Shown here: piece after piece, positions 1-5,616 of the stretch
Numbering within the stretch: position 1 is the first letter of the stretch
Layout of the letters: every line of letters starts with the position of its first letter
NCBI GenBank assembly: GCA_945281075.1
Contig: CALYQE010000082.1
Span: forward strand, 1-8,595
DNA: 8,595 bases
Source of the DNA: an uncultured Lactobacillus sp.
GTDB lineage: Bacteria > Bacillota > Bacilli > Lactobacillales > Lactobacillaceae
Direction: 5' to 3'
Position numbers and translations under genes: made by a program
Notes under the pieces: generated by a model
Seen by the model: only the letters and a program-made list of their open reading frames with translations
Databases searched by the model: none
What the model was told of the DNA's origin: nothing

Positions 1-22
1 TTATGGAGATGAGGTACTTAAT

Positions 23-592
23 ATGACAATGATTTCAGTTAACGAATTTAAGAACGGCCTGACCATTAAATACAATAATGATTTATGGCGCATTGTTGAA
101 TTTCAGCATGTAAAGCCAGGTAAGGGAAGTGCTTTTGTTCGTTCAAAGCTCAAAAGCTTGAATACCGGAGCTGTTCAAGAATACACATTCCGTTCAACTG
201 CTAAAGTTGACACTGCTGATATTCAGACAAAGGGAATGCAGTACTTATACAATGATGGTACCAGCTATGTTTTCATGGATACGACAACATATGATCAATT
301 GGCCATTCCAAATGATCAAATCACTGACGAAGCCAAATATCTAAAGGAAAATATGGAAGTCAGCGTAATTATGCATGAAGGCAAGACTTTGGGAATCCAA
401 TTGCCGAATACAGTTGAGTTGGCTGTAGCTAAGACTGAACCAAATATTAAAGGCGATACTTCCTCTGGTGGTGGTAAACCTGCAACCATGGAAACTGGCC
501 TGGTGGTCAATGTCCCGTTCTTTATTAATGAAGGTGATGTTTTAGTCATTAATACAACTGACGGAAGTTACGTATCTCGCGCAAATAAATAG
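23..592 (+). CDS. efp: Elongation factor P
   Basis: This gene encodes EF-P, a tRNA-shaped cytoplasmic factor that binds between the ribosomal P and E sites and relieves stalling at consecutive prolines. The 189 residues are the usual family length and fit three beta-barrel domains (KOW-like about 1-65, OB about 68-130, C-terminal OB-like about 133-188). The functional loop reads [11 protein letters not shown], with the tip lysine at residue 34. In B. subtilis the matching Lys32 carries 5-aminopentanol; whether this organism modifies it cannot be seen. The C-terminus ([27 protein letters not shown], about 164-186) is typical. A GAGG at 11-14 lies 8 bases before the ATG at 23, so I chose that start. 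A second ATG at 29 would give the canonical MISVNEF start and Lys32 numbering, but its spacing to GAGG is 14 bases. The gap to the next gene is 19 bases. Identification is very secure. Confidence 0.97.
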   Translation: MTMISVNEFKNGLTIKYNNDLWRIVEFQHVKPGKGSAFVRSKLKSLNTGAVQEYTFRSTAKVDTADIQTKGMQYLYNDGTSYVFMDTTTYDQLAIPNDQITDEAKYLKENMEVSVIMHEGKTLGIQLPNTVELAVAKTEPNIKGDTSSGGGKPATMETGLVVNVPFFINEGDVLVINTTDGSYVSRANK

Positions 593-611
593 TTTTTTTG
601 AGGTAATACAA

Positions 612-1070
612 ATGGCAGATAGTTCAAAAATTGTCTTAGATGATAAAAATAACGGTGAAGAAATTGAAATAGATCCTAGTGTTCTTGAAGTTATTATGGG
701 CATTGCTGCCGAAAAAGTTGACGGTGTTGCCGAAATGCATGGTAACGTGAGATCAGGAATCAACTGGGTTTTAGGTCGTGAAGATTTACGTCGCGGAATT
801 ACAATTAGTGTTAATGATAAGCACGAATTGGTTGCTGACGCATATGTCAGTGTTGAAGCTGGTTGCAATGTGCCAAAAGTGGCGAAAGCTCTGCAAAAGT
901 CGTTAAAGAGCCAGGTTCTTCAAATGACGGATCTTAATCTGAAGGAAATTAATGTCCATGTCATTGGCTTGGTTTTCCCGACAGAGCAAGAGCAAAACGA
1001 CAGTGGTAATTCTCAGCTGTTTTCCGACATTGATGAAAAGGGTAAAAATGAATCAACACAAGAGTCGTGA
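612..1070 (+). CDS. Asp23/Gls24 family envelope stress response protein (YqhY-like)
   Basis: The 152-residue product belongs to the Asp23/Gls24 (DUF322) family. It has the conserved IDPSVLEVIMGIAAEKVDGVAEMHG-type segment at about 16-40, followed by alternating beta strands (GITISV, HELVADAYVSVEAG) and a helix with the pattern VPKVAKALQKSLKSQV. It ends in a polar acidic tail rich in Gln, Asp, Glu and Ser (about 125-152). Known relatives are small soluble proteins placed near the membrane or linked to cell-envelope stress. The paralogue YqhY of B. subtilis sits at this same place next to nusB and has been linked to acetyl-CoA carboxylase control. Here accBC are not adjacent, so that link would have to act at a distance. 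A GAGGTAA at 600-606 gives a good ribosome binding site 5 bases before the ATG. The 3' end overlaps nusB by 23 bases, so the tail and the nusB start are coded in two frames. The family is secure; the exact role is not. Confidence 0.93.
   Translation: MADSSKIVLDDKNNGEEIEIDPSVLEVIMGIAAEKVDGVAEMHGNVRSGINWVLGREDLRRGITISVNDKHELVADAYVSVEAGCNVPKVAKALQKSLKSQVLQMTDLNLKEINVHVIGLVFPTEQEQNDSGNSQLFSDIDEKGKNESTQES
1036..1042 (+). promoter_or_regulatory. Ribosome binding site that fixes the nusB start
   Basis: The purine run AAAAGGG lies inside the asp23 coding sequence, 5 bases before the ATG at 1048. It supports this internal start over the in-frame ATG at 952, which would add 32 residues unlike NusB. 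Confidence 0.6.
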
Positions 1071-1446
1071 AGTTGCAATGCAGGCAGTATATTTAGCGAA
1101 CCAAGAGCCTAAATGTACCCCTGCAGAAGTTGTAGCCAAAACGGTTGCGATGCTTGATCTAAAGGAACTTTCTGCTTATTCAAAGGAAATTATTGCAGGC
1201 GTCATTGAAAAGCGTGATGAATTAAAAGGACAGCTTGCTGTTTACTTAAAAAAGAACTGGCGAATTGATCGTTTGAGTCAAATTTCGCTCGCAATTCTCG
1301 AAGTTGCCTTGTACGAAATTAAGTATAGCCAAGAGATTGAGCCTAAAGCAGCGGTTAATGAAGCTTTAAACTTATGTGATGAATTTGCCGATCCCAAAAC
1401 CAAACCTTTTATTAATGGTGTTTTGGCAAACTTTATCAAAGAATAA
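1048..1446 (+). CDS. nusB: Transcription antitermination factor NusB
   Basis: NusB is a small all-helical RNA-binding protein that joins NusE (ribosomal protein S10) on boxA RNA in antitermination of rRNA operons. The start MNQHKSREVAMQAVYLAN matches the family's N-terminal basic helix (usually SRR.AREIALQALY). The C-terminal half has KKNWRIDRLSQISLAILEVALYE and AAVNEALNLCDEFA followed by FINGVL, all standard. The reading frame stays open back to an ATG at 952, but those 32 extra residues lie in another frame of the asp23 gene and match nothing in NusB. The ATG at 1048 is preceded by AAAAGGG (1036-1042) at 5 bases, and gives the usual 132-residue length. The start lies inside asp23 (23-base overlap), which suggests translational coupling. 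An intrinsic terminator follows 5 bases after the stop. The identification is secure. Confidence 0.95.
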   Translation: MNQHKSREVAMQAVYLANQEPKCTPAEVVAKTVAMLDLKELSAYSKEIIAGVIEKRDELKGQLAVYLKKNWRIDRLSQISLAILEVALYEIKYSQEIEPKAAVNEALNLCDEFADPKTKPFINGVLANFIKE

Positions 1447-1451
1447 CTAAT

Positions 1452-1481
1452 AGTCGGCTGAGCTAAGCCGGCTGTTTTTTT
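1452..1481 (+). terminator. Intrinsic terminator between nusB and folD
   Basis: Bases 1452-1459 (AGTCGGCT) pair with 1466-1473 (AAGCCGGC+T side), forming an 8-bp stem with one G-U pair and a 6-base loop (1460-1465). One G follows and then seven T residues (1475-1481). This is a standard Rho-independent terminator. It starts 5 bases after the nusB stop and ends 16 bases before the folD ATG. The folD ribosome binding site (AAAAAAGGAAA, 1482-1492) begins directly after the T-run. It may end an efp-asp23-nusB unit, or act as a partial terminator that sets the level of downstream expression. A weak promoter candidate, TTGGCA at 1423-1428 with TAATAG at 1448-1453, has an over-long 19-base spacer and is not convincing. 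Confidence 0.85.
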
Positions 1482-1497
1482 AAAAAAGGAAATTTTC

Positions 1498-2346
1498 ATG
1501 GGACAATTGCTAGACGGACAATTGCTAGCAGATTTGCGGACTGGTAAACTAAAAGAAAGCGTTAATAAACTAAAAGCAGGAGGAATAATCCCCTGTTTTT
1601 GCGTAATTAATATAGGTAACGATCCTAGCAGTCAAATATATCTGAAAACGAAAAAAAGAAAAGCCGATGAAATTGGAATTGTTCAAAAAGTGTATCAACT
1701 TCCTGAAAATGAAACGCAAGCGGATTTGCTGGCCTTGATTGATCGTCTGAATGCTGATCAAAAAGTTGATGGTATTATGATTCAACTGCCTGCTCCTAAA
1801 CAGATCAATTTGAATCAAGCACTAGAACGAATCGATCCGGAAAAAGACGTTGACTGTTTGACCCCAAGTAATGTTGGAAGATTGTGGCGTGGGGATCACT
1901 TTGTTGAGCCGGCCACTGCACACGGTATTTTGGCCTTACTCGATCATTACCAGCTTAACTTACAAGGACAAAATGTCGTAATTATTGGTAGGAGCAGTAT
2001 TGTGGGCAAGCCGCTGGCGGCACTGATGCTAGAACGGGATGCGACGGTTTCAATTTTACATGCTAAGACCCAAAATCTGGCTGCCTACACTAAAAGAGCT
2101 GATATTTTGGTTTCGGCTGCTGGTCAAGCCGGCATGATTACGGCGAAATTAGTCAAGAAAGATGCCATTGTGATTGATGTGGGTATCAATCGGCAGAACG
2201 GCAAAACCGTTGGTGATGTTGACTTTGATGCAGTCAGACAAAAAGCGAAATATCTTACACCTGTTCCCGGCGGTATTGGGCCTTTGACGGTTGAATCTTT
2301 GATGGAGCAAGTTGTTAATTTAACAAGGAGAAAAAATGGAAGATAG
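1498..2346 (+). CDS. folD: Bifunctional methylenetetrahydrofolate dehydrogenase / methenyltetrahydrofolate cyclohydrolase
   Basis: FolD interconverts 5,10-methylene-, 5,10-methenyl- and 10-formyl-tetrahydrofolate in the cytosol using NADP, feeding purine and formyl-Met-tRNA synthesis. The 282-residue length is normal. The catalytic YxxxK motif is Tyr48-Lys52 (YLKTK). The folate-site IQLP motif has Gln96. Asp117-Val-Asp119 is the DVD motif, followed by Cys120 where most homologues have Gly. The Rossmann nucleotide-binding loop is GRSSIVGKP at 164-172, and the C-terminal signature is TPVPGGIGPLT at 254-264. Several usually fixed positions vary: PAPK instead of P[LV]P after IQL, DVDC for DVDG, PATAHG for PCTPxG, and PLT for P[MF]T. 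All catalytic residues I can place are kept, so the enzyme is probably active. The start has AAGGAAA at 1486-1492, 5 bases upstream. The gene ends with TAG inside xseA (11-base overlap). The first codons contain a 13-base tandem repeat, listed separately. Confidence 0.95.
   Translation: MGQLLDGQLLADLRTGKLKESVNKLKAGGIIPCFCVINIGNDPSSQIYLKTKKRKADEIGIVQKVYQLPENETQADLLALIDRLNADQKVDGIMIQLPAPKQINLNQALERIDPEKDVDCLTPSNVGRLWRGDHFVEPATAHGILALLDHYQLNLQGQNVVIIGRSSIVGKPLAALMLERDATVSILHAKTQNLAAYTKRADILVSAAGQAGMITAKLVKKDAIVIDVGINRQNGKTVGDVDFDAVRQKAKYLTPVPGGIGPLTVESLMEQVVNLTRRKNGR
1501..1528 (+). repeat. Tandem 13-base direct repeat at the start of folD
   Basis: GGACAATTGCTAG occurs at 1501-1513 and again, perfectly, at 1516-1528, with a period of 15 bases (5 codons). 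It encodes GQLLD followed by GQLLA. Each copy contains the self-complementary CAATTG, so the two copies could form a weak 6-bp hairpin just after the start codon. FolD proteins usually begin with a similar short stretch (such as xxxIIDGKxIA), so the protein is not visibly lengthened. Confidence 0.8.
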
Positions 2347-3703
2347 CAAGTATCTTACCGTGACGGATTTAAACTACTACATCACGCAAAAATTTAAAAA
2401 TGATCCGTATTTGCACAAAGTTTTTCTTCAGGGAGAACTATCAAATTTTCGCTATCGCCGCAATTCACATCAATATTTTTCCCTTAAGGATGAGAAATCA
2501 AAAATTAATGTGGTGATGTTTCGTTCCCATTTTGATCAGGTGAAATTTAAGCCAGAGGAGGGTATGAAAGTCTATCTGATTGGCTATGTCAGTGTATACG
2601 GACCGCAGGGGACATACCAATTTTATGCTGAAAAGATGGAGCCAGCTGGTATAGGAGCGTTGTATGAGCAGATGAAGCAGTTGCAAACAAAGCTGGCTAA
2701 TGAAGGCTTATTTGCTCAGGAGCATAAGAAACCATTGCCGCGCTTTCCAGATCACATCGCGGTTGTGACGAGTGCTTCTGGGGCGGTTATTCATGATATT
2801 TTGGTCACGGTTAATCGCAGGTTTCCTCATGCGCAAGTCGATCTATTTCCTGCTCAGGTACAAGGTGATCGTGCAGCAGATTCTCTGGTAGCAGCGATGA
2901 AACAAGTGGCTGGCTATGGTGAGAAATATGATGTCATGATCATTGGACGGGGCGGCGGCTCTTTGGAAGATTTATGGCCGTTTAATGAAGAGGCTGTGGT
3001 CAGACAAGTTTATGAGATGAAGATGCCAGTAATTTCTTCTGTTGGTCACGAAACTGATACGACCTTATGTGATTTGGTGGCGGATGCGCGGGCTGCAACC
3101 CCAACGGCTGCCGCGGAATACGCGACGCCAAATTTGACCGATGAATTGGCGAATATTCATCAGCTCCAGAGCAGTCTTCTCTCTAGTATGCAAAATATCA
3201 TTCGCGCTAGGCGAGAAGCTTTAAACCGGATTAATAATTCCGTGATTATGCGGGAACCCGCTAGACTGTATGATGAACAAGCGCAAACGTTAGATTTGCT
3301 GCGTGAGCGGTTAGTTAGCAGCATGTCGCACCTGCTTGAACGGAACCGGCAAAACTATCAGTTGCTTGAGCAAAAAATAAGGGGCGCTAGCCCACAAAAG
3401 CGAATTGAGCAAATGCTGCAGCAAGAGAACTTTCACTATCAAAAATTAGTCGGCAGTATGAAAAATATTATCCGGGAAAAACACCATCATTTTGCTCAGG
3501 CCGCTCAGCAGCTAAATGATTATAGTCCCTTAAAGACGCTTGATCGAGGCTATGTTTTTGTCACCAATGCCCAAGGCAAAATGGTAGGCGAGGTTGATCA
3601 AATTAAAACAAAAGATGAAATTGATTTGCATTTTAAAGACGGAAATGCCAAAGCAGTCGTAAAGACAATCAGGAGAGATGATCATGACAGACAAGAAAAA
3701 TAA
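2336..3703 (+). CDS. xseA: Exodeoxyribonuclease VII large subunit
   Basis: XseA is the catalytic large subunit of exonuclease VII, which degrades single-stranded DNA from either end to oligonucleotides and works in mismatch repair and DNA damage tolerance with several small subunits (XseB). The 455-residue length is typical. An N-terminal OB-fold (about 6-105, with FLQGELSNFRY and HQYFSLKDE) is followed by the catalytic domain: GRGGGSLEDLWPFN at 204-217 and VGHETDTT at 236-243, then DxxADxRAATPTAAAE. A long helical coiled-coil region (about 270-400) carries the small-subunit binding part. The C-terminal LDRGYVFVTNAQGK stretch is the usual closing beta segment. AAGGAG at 2325-2330 lies 5 bases before the ATG, which is inside the last codons of folD. 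The 3' end overlaps xseB by 20 bases. The match is secure. Confidence 0.97.
   Translation: MEDSKYLTVTDLNYYITQKFKNDPYLHKVFLQGELSNFRYRRNSHQYFSLKDEKSKINVVMFRSHFDQVKFKPEEGMKVYLIGYVSVYGPQGTYQFYAEKMEPAGIGALYEQMKQLQTKLANEGLFAQEHKKPLPRFPDHIAVVTSASGAVIHDILVTVNRRFPHAQVDLFPAQVQGDRAADSLVAAMKQVAGYGEKYDVMIIGRGGGSLEDLWPFNEEAVVRQVYEMKMPVISSVGHETDTTLCDLVADARAATPTAAAEYATPNLTDELANIHQLQSSLLSSMQNIIRARREALNRINNSVIMREPARLYDEQAQTLDLLRERLVSSMSHLLERNRQNYQLLEQKIRGASPQKRIEQMLQQENFHYQKLVGSMKNIIREKHHHFAQAAQQLNDYSPLKTLDRGYVFVTNAQGKMVGEVDQIKTKDEIDLHFKDGNAKAVVKTIRRDDHDRQEK
3671..3675 (+). promoter_or_regulatory. Ribosome binding site that decides the xseB start
   Basis: AGGAG lies inside xseA. It is only 2 bases before the ATG at 3678 but 8 bases before the ATG at 3684, so the second ATG is the better initiation codon. 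Confidence 0.65.
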
Positions 3704-3926
3704 TTTTGAAGAAGAATTAACGCAATTGCAGACAATTGTTGGCAACCTTGAAAACGGTAATGTTCCCTTAGAGGACGCATTGAACGAATTTCAAAAAGGC
3801 GTTCAGCTCAGCAAGGATTTGAATAAGCGCTTAACCCAAGCAGAAGAAACGGTGGCCAAATTGATTGATAGTGATGGCGCTGAACATCGGCTAGATCCTA
3901 ATAATGCCTCTGCACCGGAAGAATAA
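3684..3926 (+). CDS. xseB: Exodeoxyribonuclease VII small subunit
   Basis: XseB is the small helical subunit that binds the coiled-coil of XseA to form active exonuclease VII. The 80-residue product has the family pattern FEEELTQLQTIVGNLENG followed by VPLEDALNEFQKGVQLSK and LNKRLTQAEETVAKL. This is a helical hairpin with regularly spaced leucines (about 8-62). The tail (about 63-80) is acidic and variable, as usual. The start at 3684 (MTDKK) was chosen over the in-frame ATG at 3678 (MIMTDKK) because of ribosome binding site spacing. The gene starts inside xseA, so the two subunits are probably translationally coupled, which would help to keep their ratio. Only 2 bases separate its stop from ispA. 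Confidence 0.95.
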   Translation: MTDKKNNFEEELTQLQTIVGNLENGNVPLEDALNEFQKGVQLSKDLNKRLTQAEETVAKLIDSDGAEHRLDPNNASAPEE

Positions 3927-3928
3927 CC

Positions 3929-4798
3929 ATGAATTTTACAGAATTTAGAACCAAATGGGCGCCTGTGATTGATAAGTTTCTTTCGCAGCATTTAAAAAGT
4001 GAACTTGATAATCAGCAAATTAGTCAAATAATGTCATATTCCGTAATGGCAGGTGGCAAAAGATTGAGACCACTGCTTTTTTTGGCCACTTTATCTGCTT
4101 TGGGACAAGAAATCAGTGAACAAGAAGTTCAAATTAGCTGCGGTATCGAATTAATTCACACGTACTCACTAATTCATGACGATTTGCCTGCAATGGACAA
4201 TGACGATTACCGTCGCGGCAAGTTGACTAGCCATAAAAAGTGGGGCGAAGCAGAGGCAATTCTCGCCGGTGACGCCTTGCTTCCTTTAGGTATTGAATGG
4301 ATAGCAGAGGGCAGTAATGAAATTGCTATAGTAAAAATAATTACTAAAGCCATCGGAGCAAACGGCATGGTTGGCGGCCAATACTTGGATATTGATTCAA
4401 CTAATAACGCTGAAGTTGCTGATGATGAAGACCTGATCAATCAAATGGAATGGCTAAAAACTGGCTGTTTAATTGAGGCATGTGTTGAAATGGCGGCTGT
4501 TTATGCTCATGCAGACGAACAAAGCAAGGCAAAATTGCTCACCTTTGCCAAAGATTTTGGGCGCTCATACCAAATTTACGATGATTTGGTGGACGTAGTT
4601 GAAACAAGCGAAGAAGCAGGTAAAAAAACACATAAAGATCAGGCAACCGGTAAAAACAATACTTTAACCATCCTTGGGCTAGCAAAAAGTCGCCAAGAAT
4701 TATCTGAGTTGATCAAGCATGCTGAAACAGCCTTGACCGGATTAGACGGCAGTGTTTTATCCGGTTTTCTGGCTTTATATCAAAAGGTATTGTCATGA
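3929..4798 (+). CDS. ispA: Farnesyl diphosphate synthase (polyprenyl synthetase family)
   Basis: This enzyme condenses isopentenyl diphosphate with dimethylallyl and geranyl diphosphate to give farnesyl diphosphate, the primer for undecaprenyl diphosphate and so for cell-wall carrier lipid. The 289 residues carry GGKRLRP at 42-48, the first Asp-rich motif DDLPAMD at 84-90 followed by NDDYRRG, the EAILAGDAL segment, and the second Asp-rich motif DDLVD at 218-222. The block TYSLIHDDLPAMDxDD closely follows the E. coli IspA sequence, which favours a C15 product over longer chains; chain length remains an inference. In B. subtilis the matching gene (yqiD) is followed by dxs. Here dxs is absent, as expected if precursors come from the mevalonate pathway. 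A weak GGAAG at 3917-3921 precedes the ATG by 7 bases. The stop overlaps the tlyA start as ATGA. Confidence 0.95.
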   Translation: MNFTEFRTKWAPVIDKFLSQHLKSELDNQQISQIMSYSVMAGGKRLRPLLFLATLSALGQEISEQEVQISCGIELIHTYSLIHDDLPAMDNDDYRRGKLTSHKKWGEAEAILAGDALLPLGIEWIAEGSNEIAIVKIITKAIGANGMVGGQYLDIDSTNNAEVADDEDLINQMEWLKTGCLIEACVEMAAVYAHADEQSKAKLLTFAKDFGRSYQIYDDLVDVVETSEEAGKKTHKDQATGKNNTLTILGLAKSRQELSELIKHAETALTGLDGSVLSGFLALYQKVLS

Positions 4799-5607
4799 TA
4801 AAAGAAAGAGCGGATATTTTATTAACGAAAAACGGCTATTTCAACTCGCGTTCGCAGGCACAGCGTGCGATTATGGCCGGTTTGGTTTCTGATCATAATC
4901 ATCAAAGAATTGATAAGAGCGGAACAAGTTTTCCAGTTGAAGAACAGTTTTATCTCAAAGACACTGGTAAAAAGTATGTTTCTCGCGGCGGTTTCAAACT
5001 CGAAAAGGCGTTAAAATCATTCGAAATTGATTTGAAAGATAAAATTTGTCTTGATATTGGTGCTTCAACCGGTGGTTTTACTGATGTGGCACTGAAAAAT
5101 CACGCTAAATTAGTCTACGCCCTTGATGTGGGCTATAACCAGCTTGCTTGGCAATTGCGTGATGACCAACGGGTAATCGTCATGGAGAAACAAAACTTTC
5201 GTTACAGTAAACCAGAAGATTTTACCCATGGTTTGCCCGATTTTGCGATGACTGATGTTTCCTTTATTTCTTTGGATTTGATCATGCCGCCGATGTATCA
5301 AATTTTAAAAGATCAGTGTGATGCCGTCTGTTTGATTAAGCCGCAGTTTGAAGCGGGGCCGGAAAATGTTGGTAAGCATGGAATTGTCCATGATCACGCC
5401 GTTCACTGTGCGGTTATTGAGCATACAGTTGCAAAGGCACGTGAAATTGGCTTTAACGTCTTAGCTGTTGATTATTCACCCATTAAAGGCGGAAAAGGCA
5501 ACATTGAATTTTTAATCCATTTGCAAAAAGATGAGGAAAATAACGGACAATGTCTCTGGTCCGGGACACCTGAAAAAGTCGTTGAGCAGGCTTTGGCTGA
5601 TTTGTAG
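4795..5607 (+). CDS. tlyA: TlyA family rRNA (cytidine-2'-O)-methyltransferase
   Basis: TlyA (YqxC in B. subtilis, sometimes annotated as haemolysin) is an S-adenosylmethionine-dependent enzyme that 2'-O-methylates rRNA cytidine, in characterised members C1920 of 23S and in some also C1409 of 16S rRNA. An S4 RNA-binding domain occupies about residues 3-63 (RADILLTKNGYFNSRSQAQ, AIMAGLV). The FtsJ-like Rossmann domain follows with the SAM loop DIGASTGGFTD at 87-97. The catalytic K-D-K-E tetrad can be placed at Lys68 (SRGGFKL), Asp154 (TDVSFISL), Lys182 (IKPQFEAG) and Glu238 (GNIEF). AAAAGG at 4782-4787 lies 7 bases upstream of the ATG. The ATG shares 4 bases with the ispA stop. Which rRNA sites are methylated cannot be told; the family is secure. 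Confidence 0.95.
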   Translation: MIKERADILLTKNGYFNSRSQAQRAIMAGLVSDHNHQRIDKSGTSFPVEEQFYLKDTGKKYVSRGGFKLEKALKSFEIDLKDKICLDIGASTGGFTDVALKNHAKLVYALDVGYNQLAWQLRDDQRVIVMEKQNFRYSKPEDFTHGLPDFAMTDVSFISLDLIMPPMYQILKDQCDAVCLIKPQFEAGPENVGKHGIVHDHAVHCAVIEHTVAKAREIGFNVLAVDYSPIKGGKGNIEFLIHLQKDEENNGQCLWSGTPEKVVEQALADL

Positions 5608-5610
5608 GAG
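5606..5610 (+). promoter_or_regulatory. Ribosome binding site that decides the recN start
   Basis: AGGAG overlaps the TAG stop of tlyA. It is 3 bases before the ATG at 5614 and 6 bases before the ATG at 5617. The second spacing is better, and it gives MLVELDIKNFAI, the usual RecN N-terminus. Confidence 0.65.
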
Positions 5611-5616
5611 AAAATG

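Noticed and set aside
593..599. Seven T residues after the efp stop as a terminator
   Set aside because: No stem of useful length precedes them, and the asp23 ribosome binding site follows at once.
542..868. A 108-codon open frame on the - strand across the efp-asp23 junction
   Set aside because: It is a shadow of two well-recognised + strand genes with no ribosome binding site or family pattern.
952..1047. A 32-residue N-terminal extension of NusB from the ATG at 952
   Set aside because: It lies in an alternative frame of asp23, has no NusB similarity, and the ATG at 1048 has a good ribosome binding site and gives the normal length.
1385..1413. A promoter inside nusB (TTGCCG, 17 bases, TTTATT)
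   Set aside because: Both hexamers are only moderate matches, and a transcript from it would still meet the terminator at 1452-1481.
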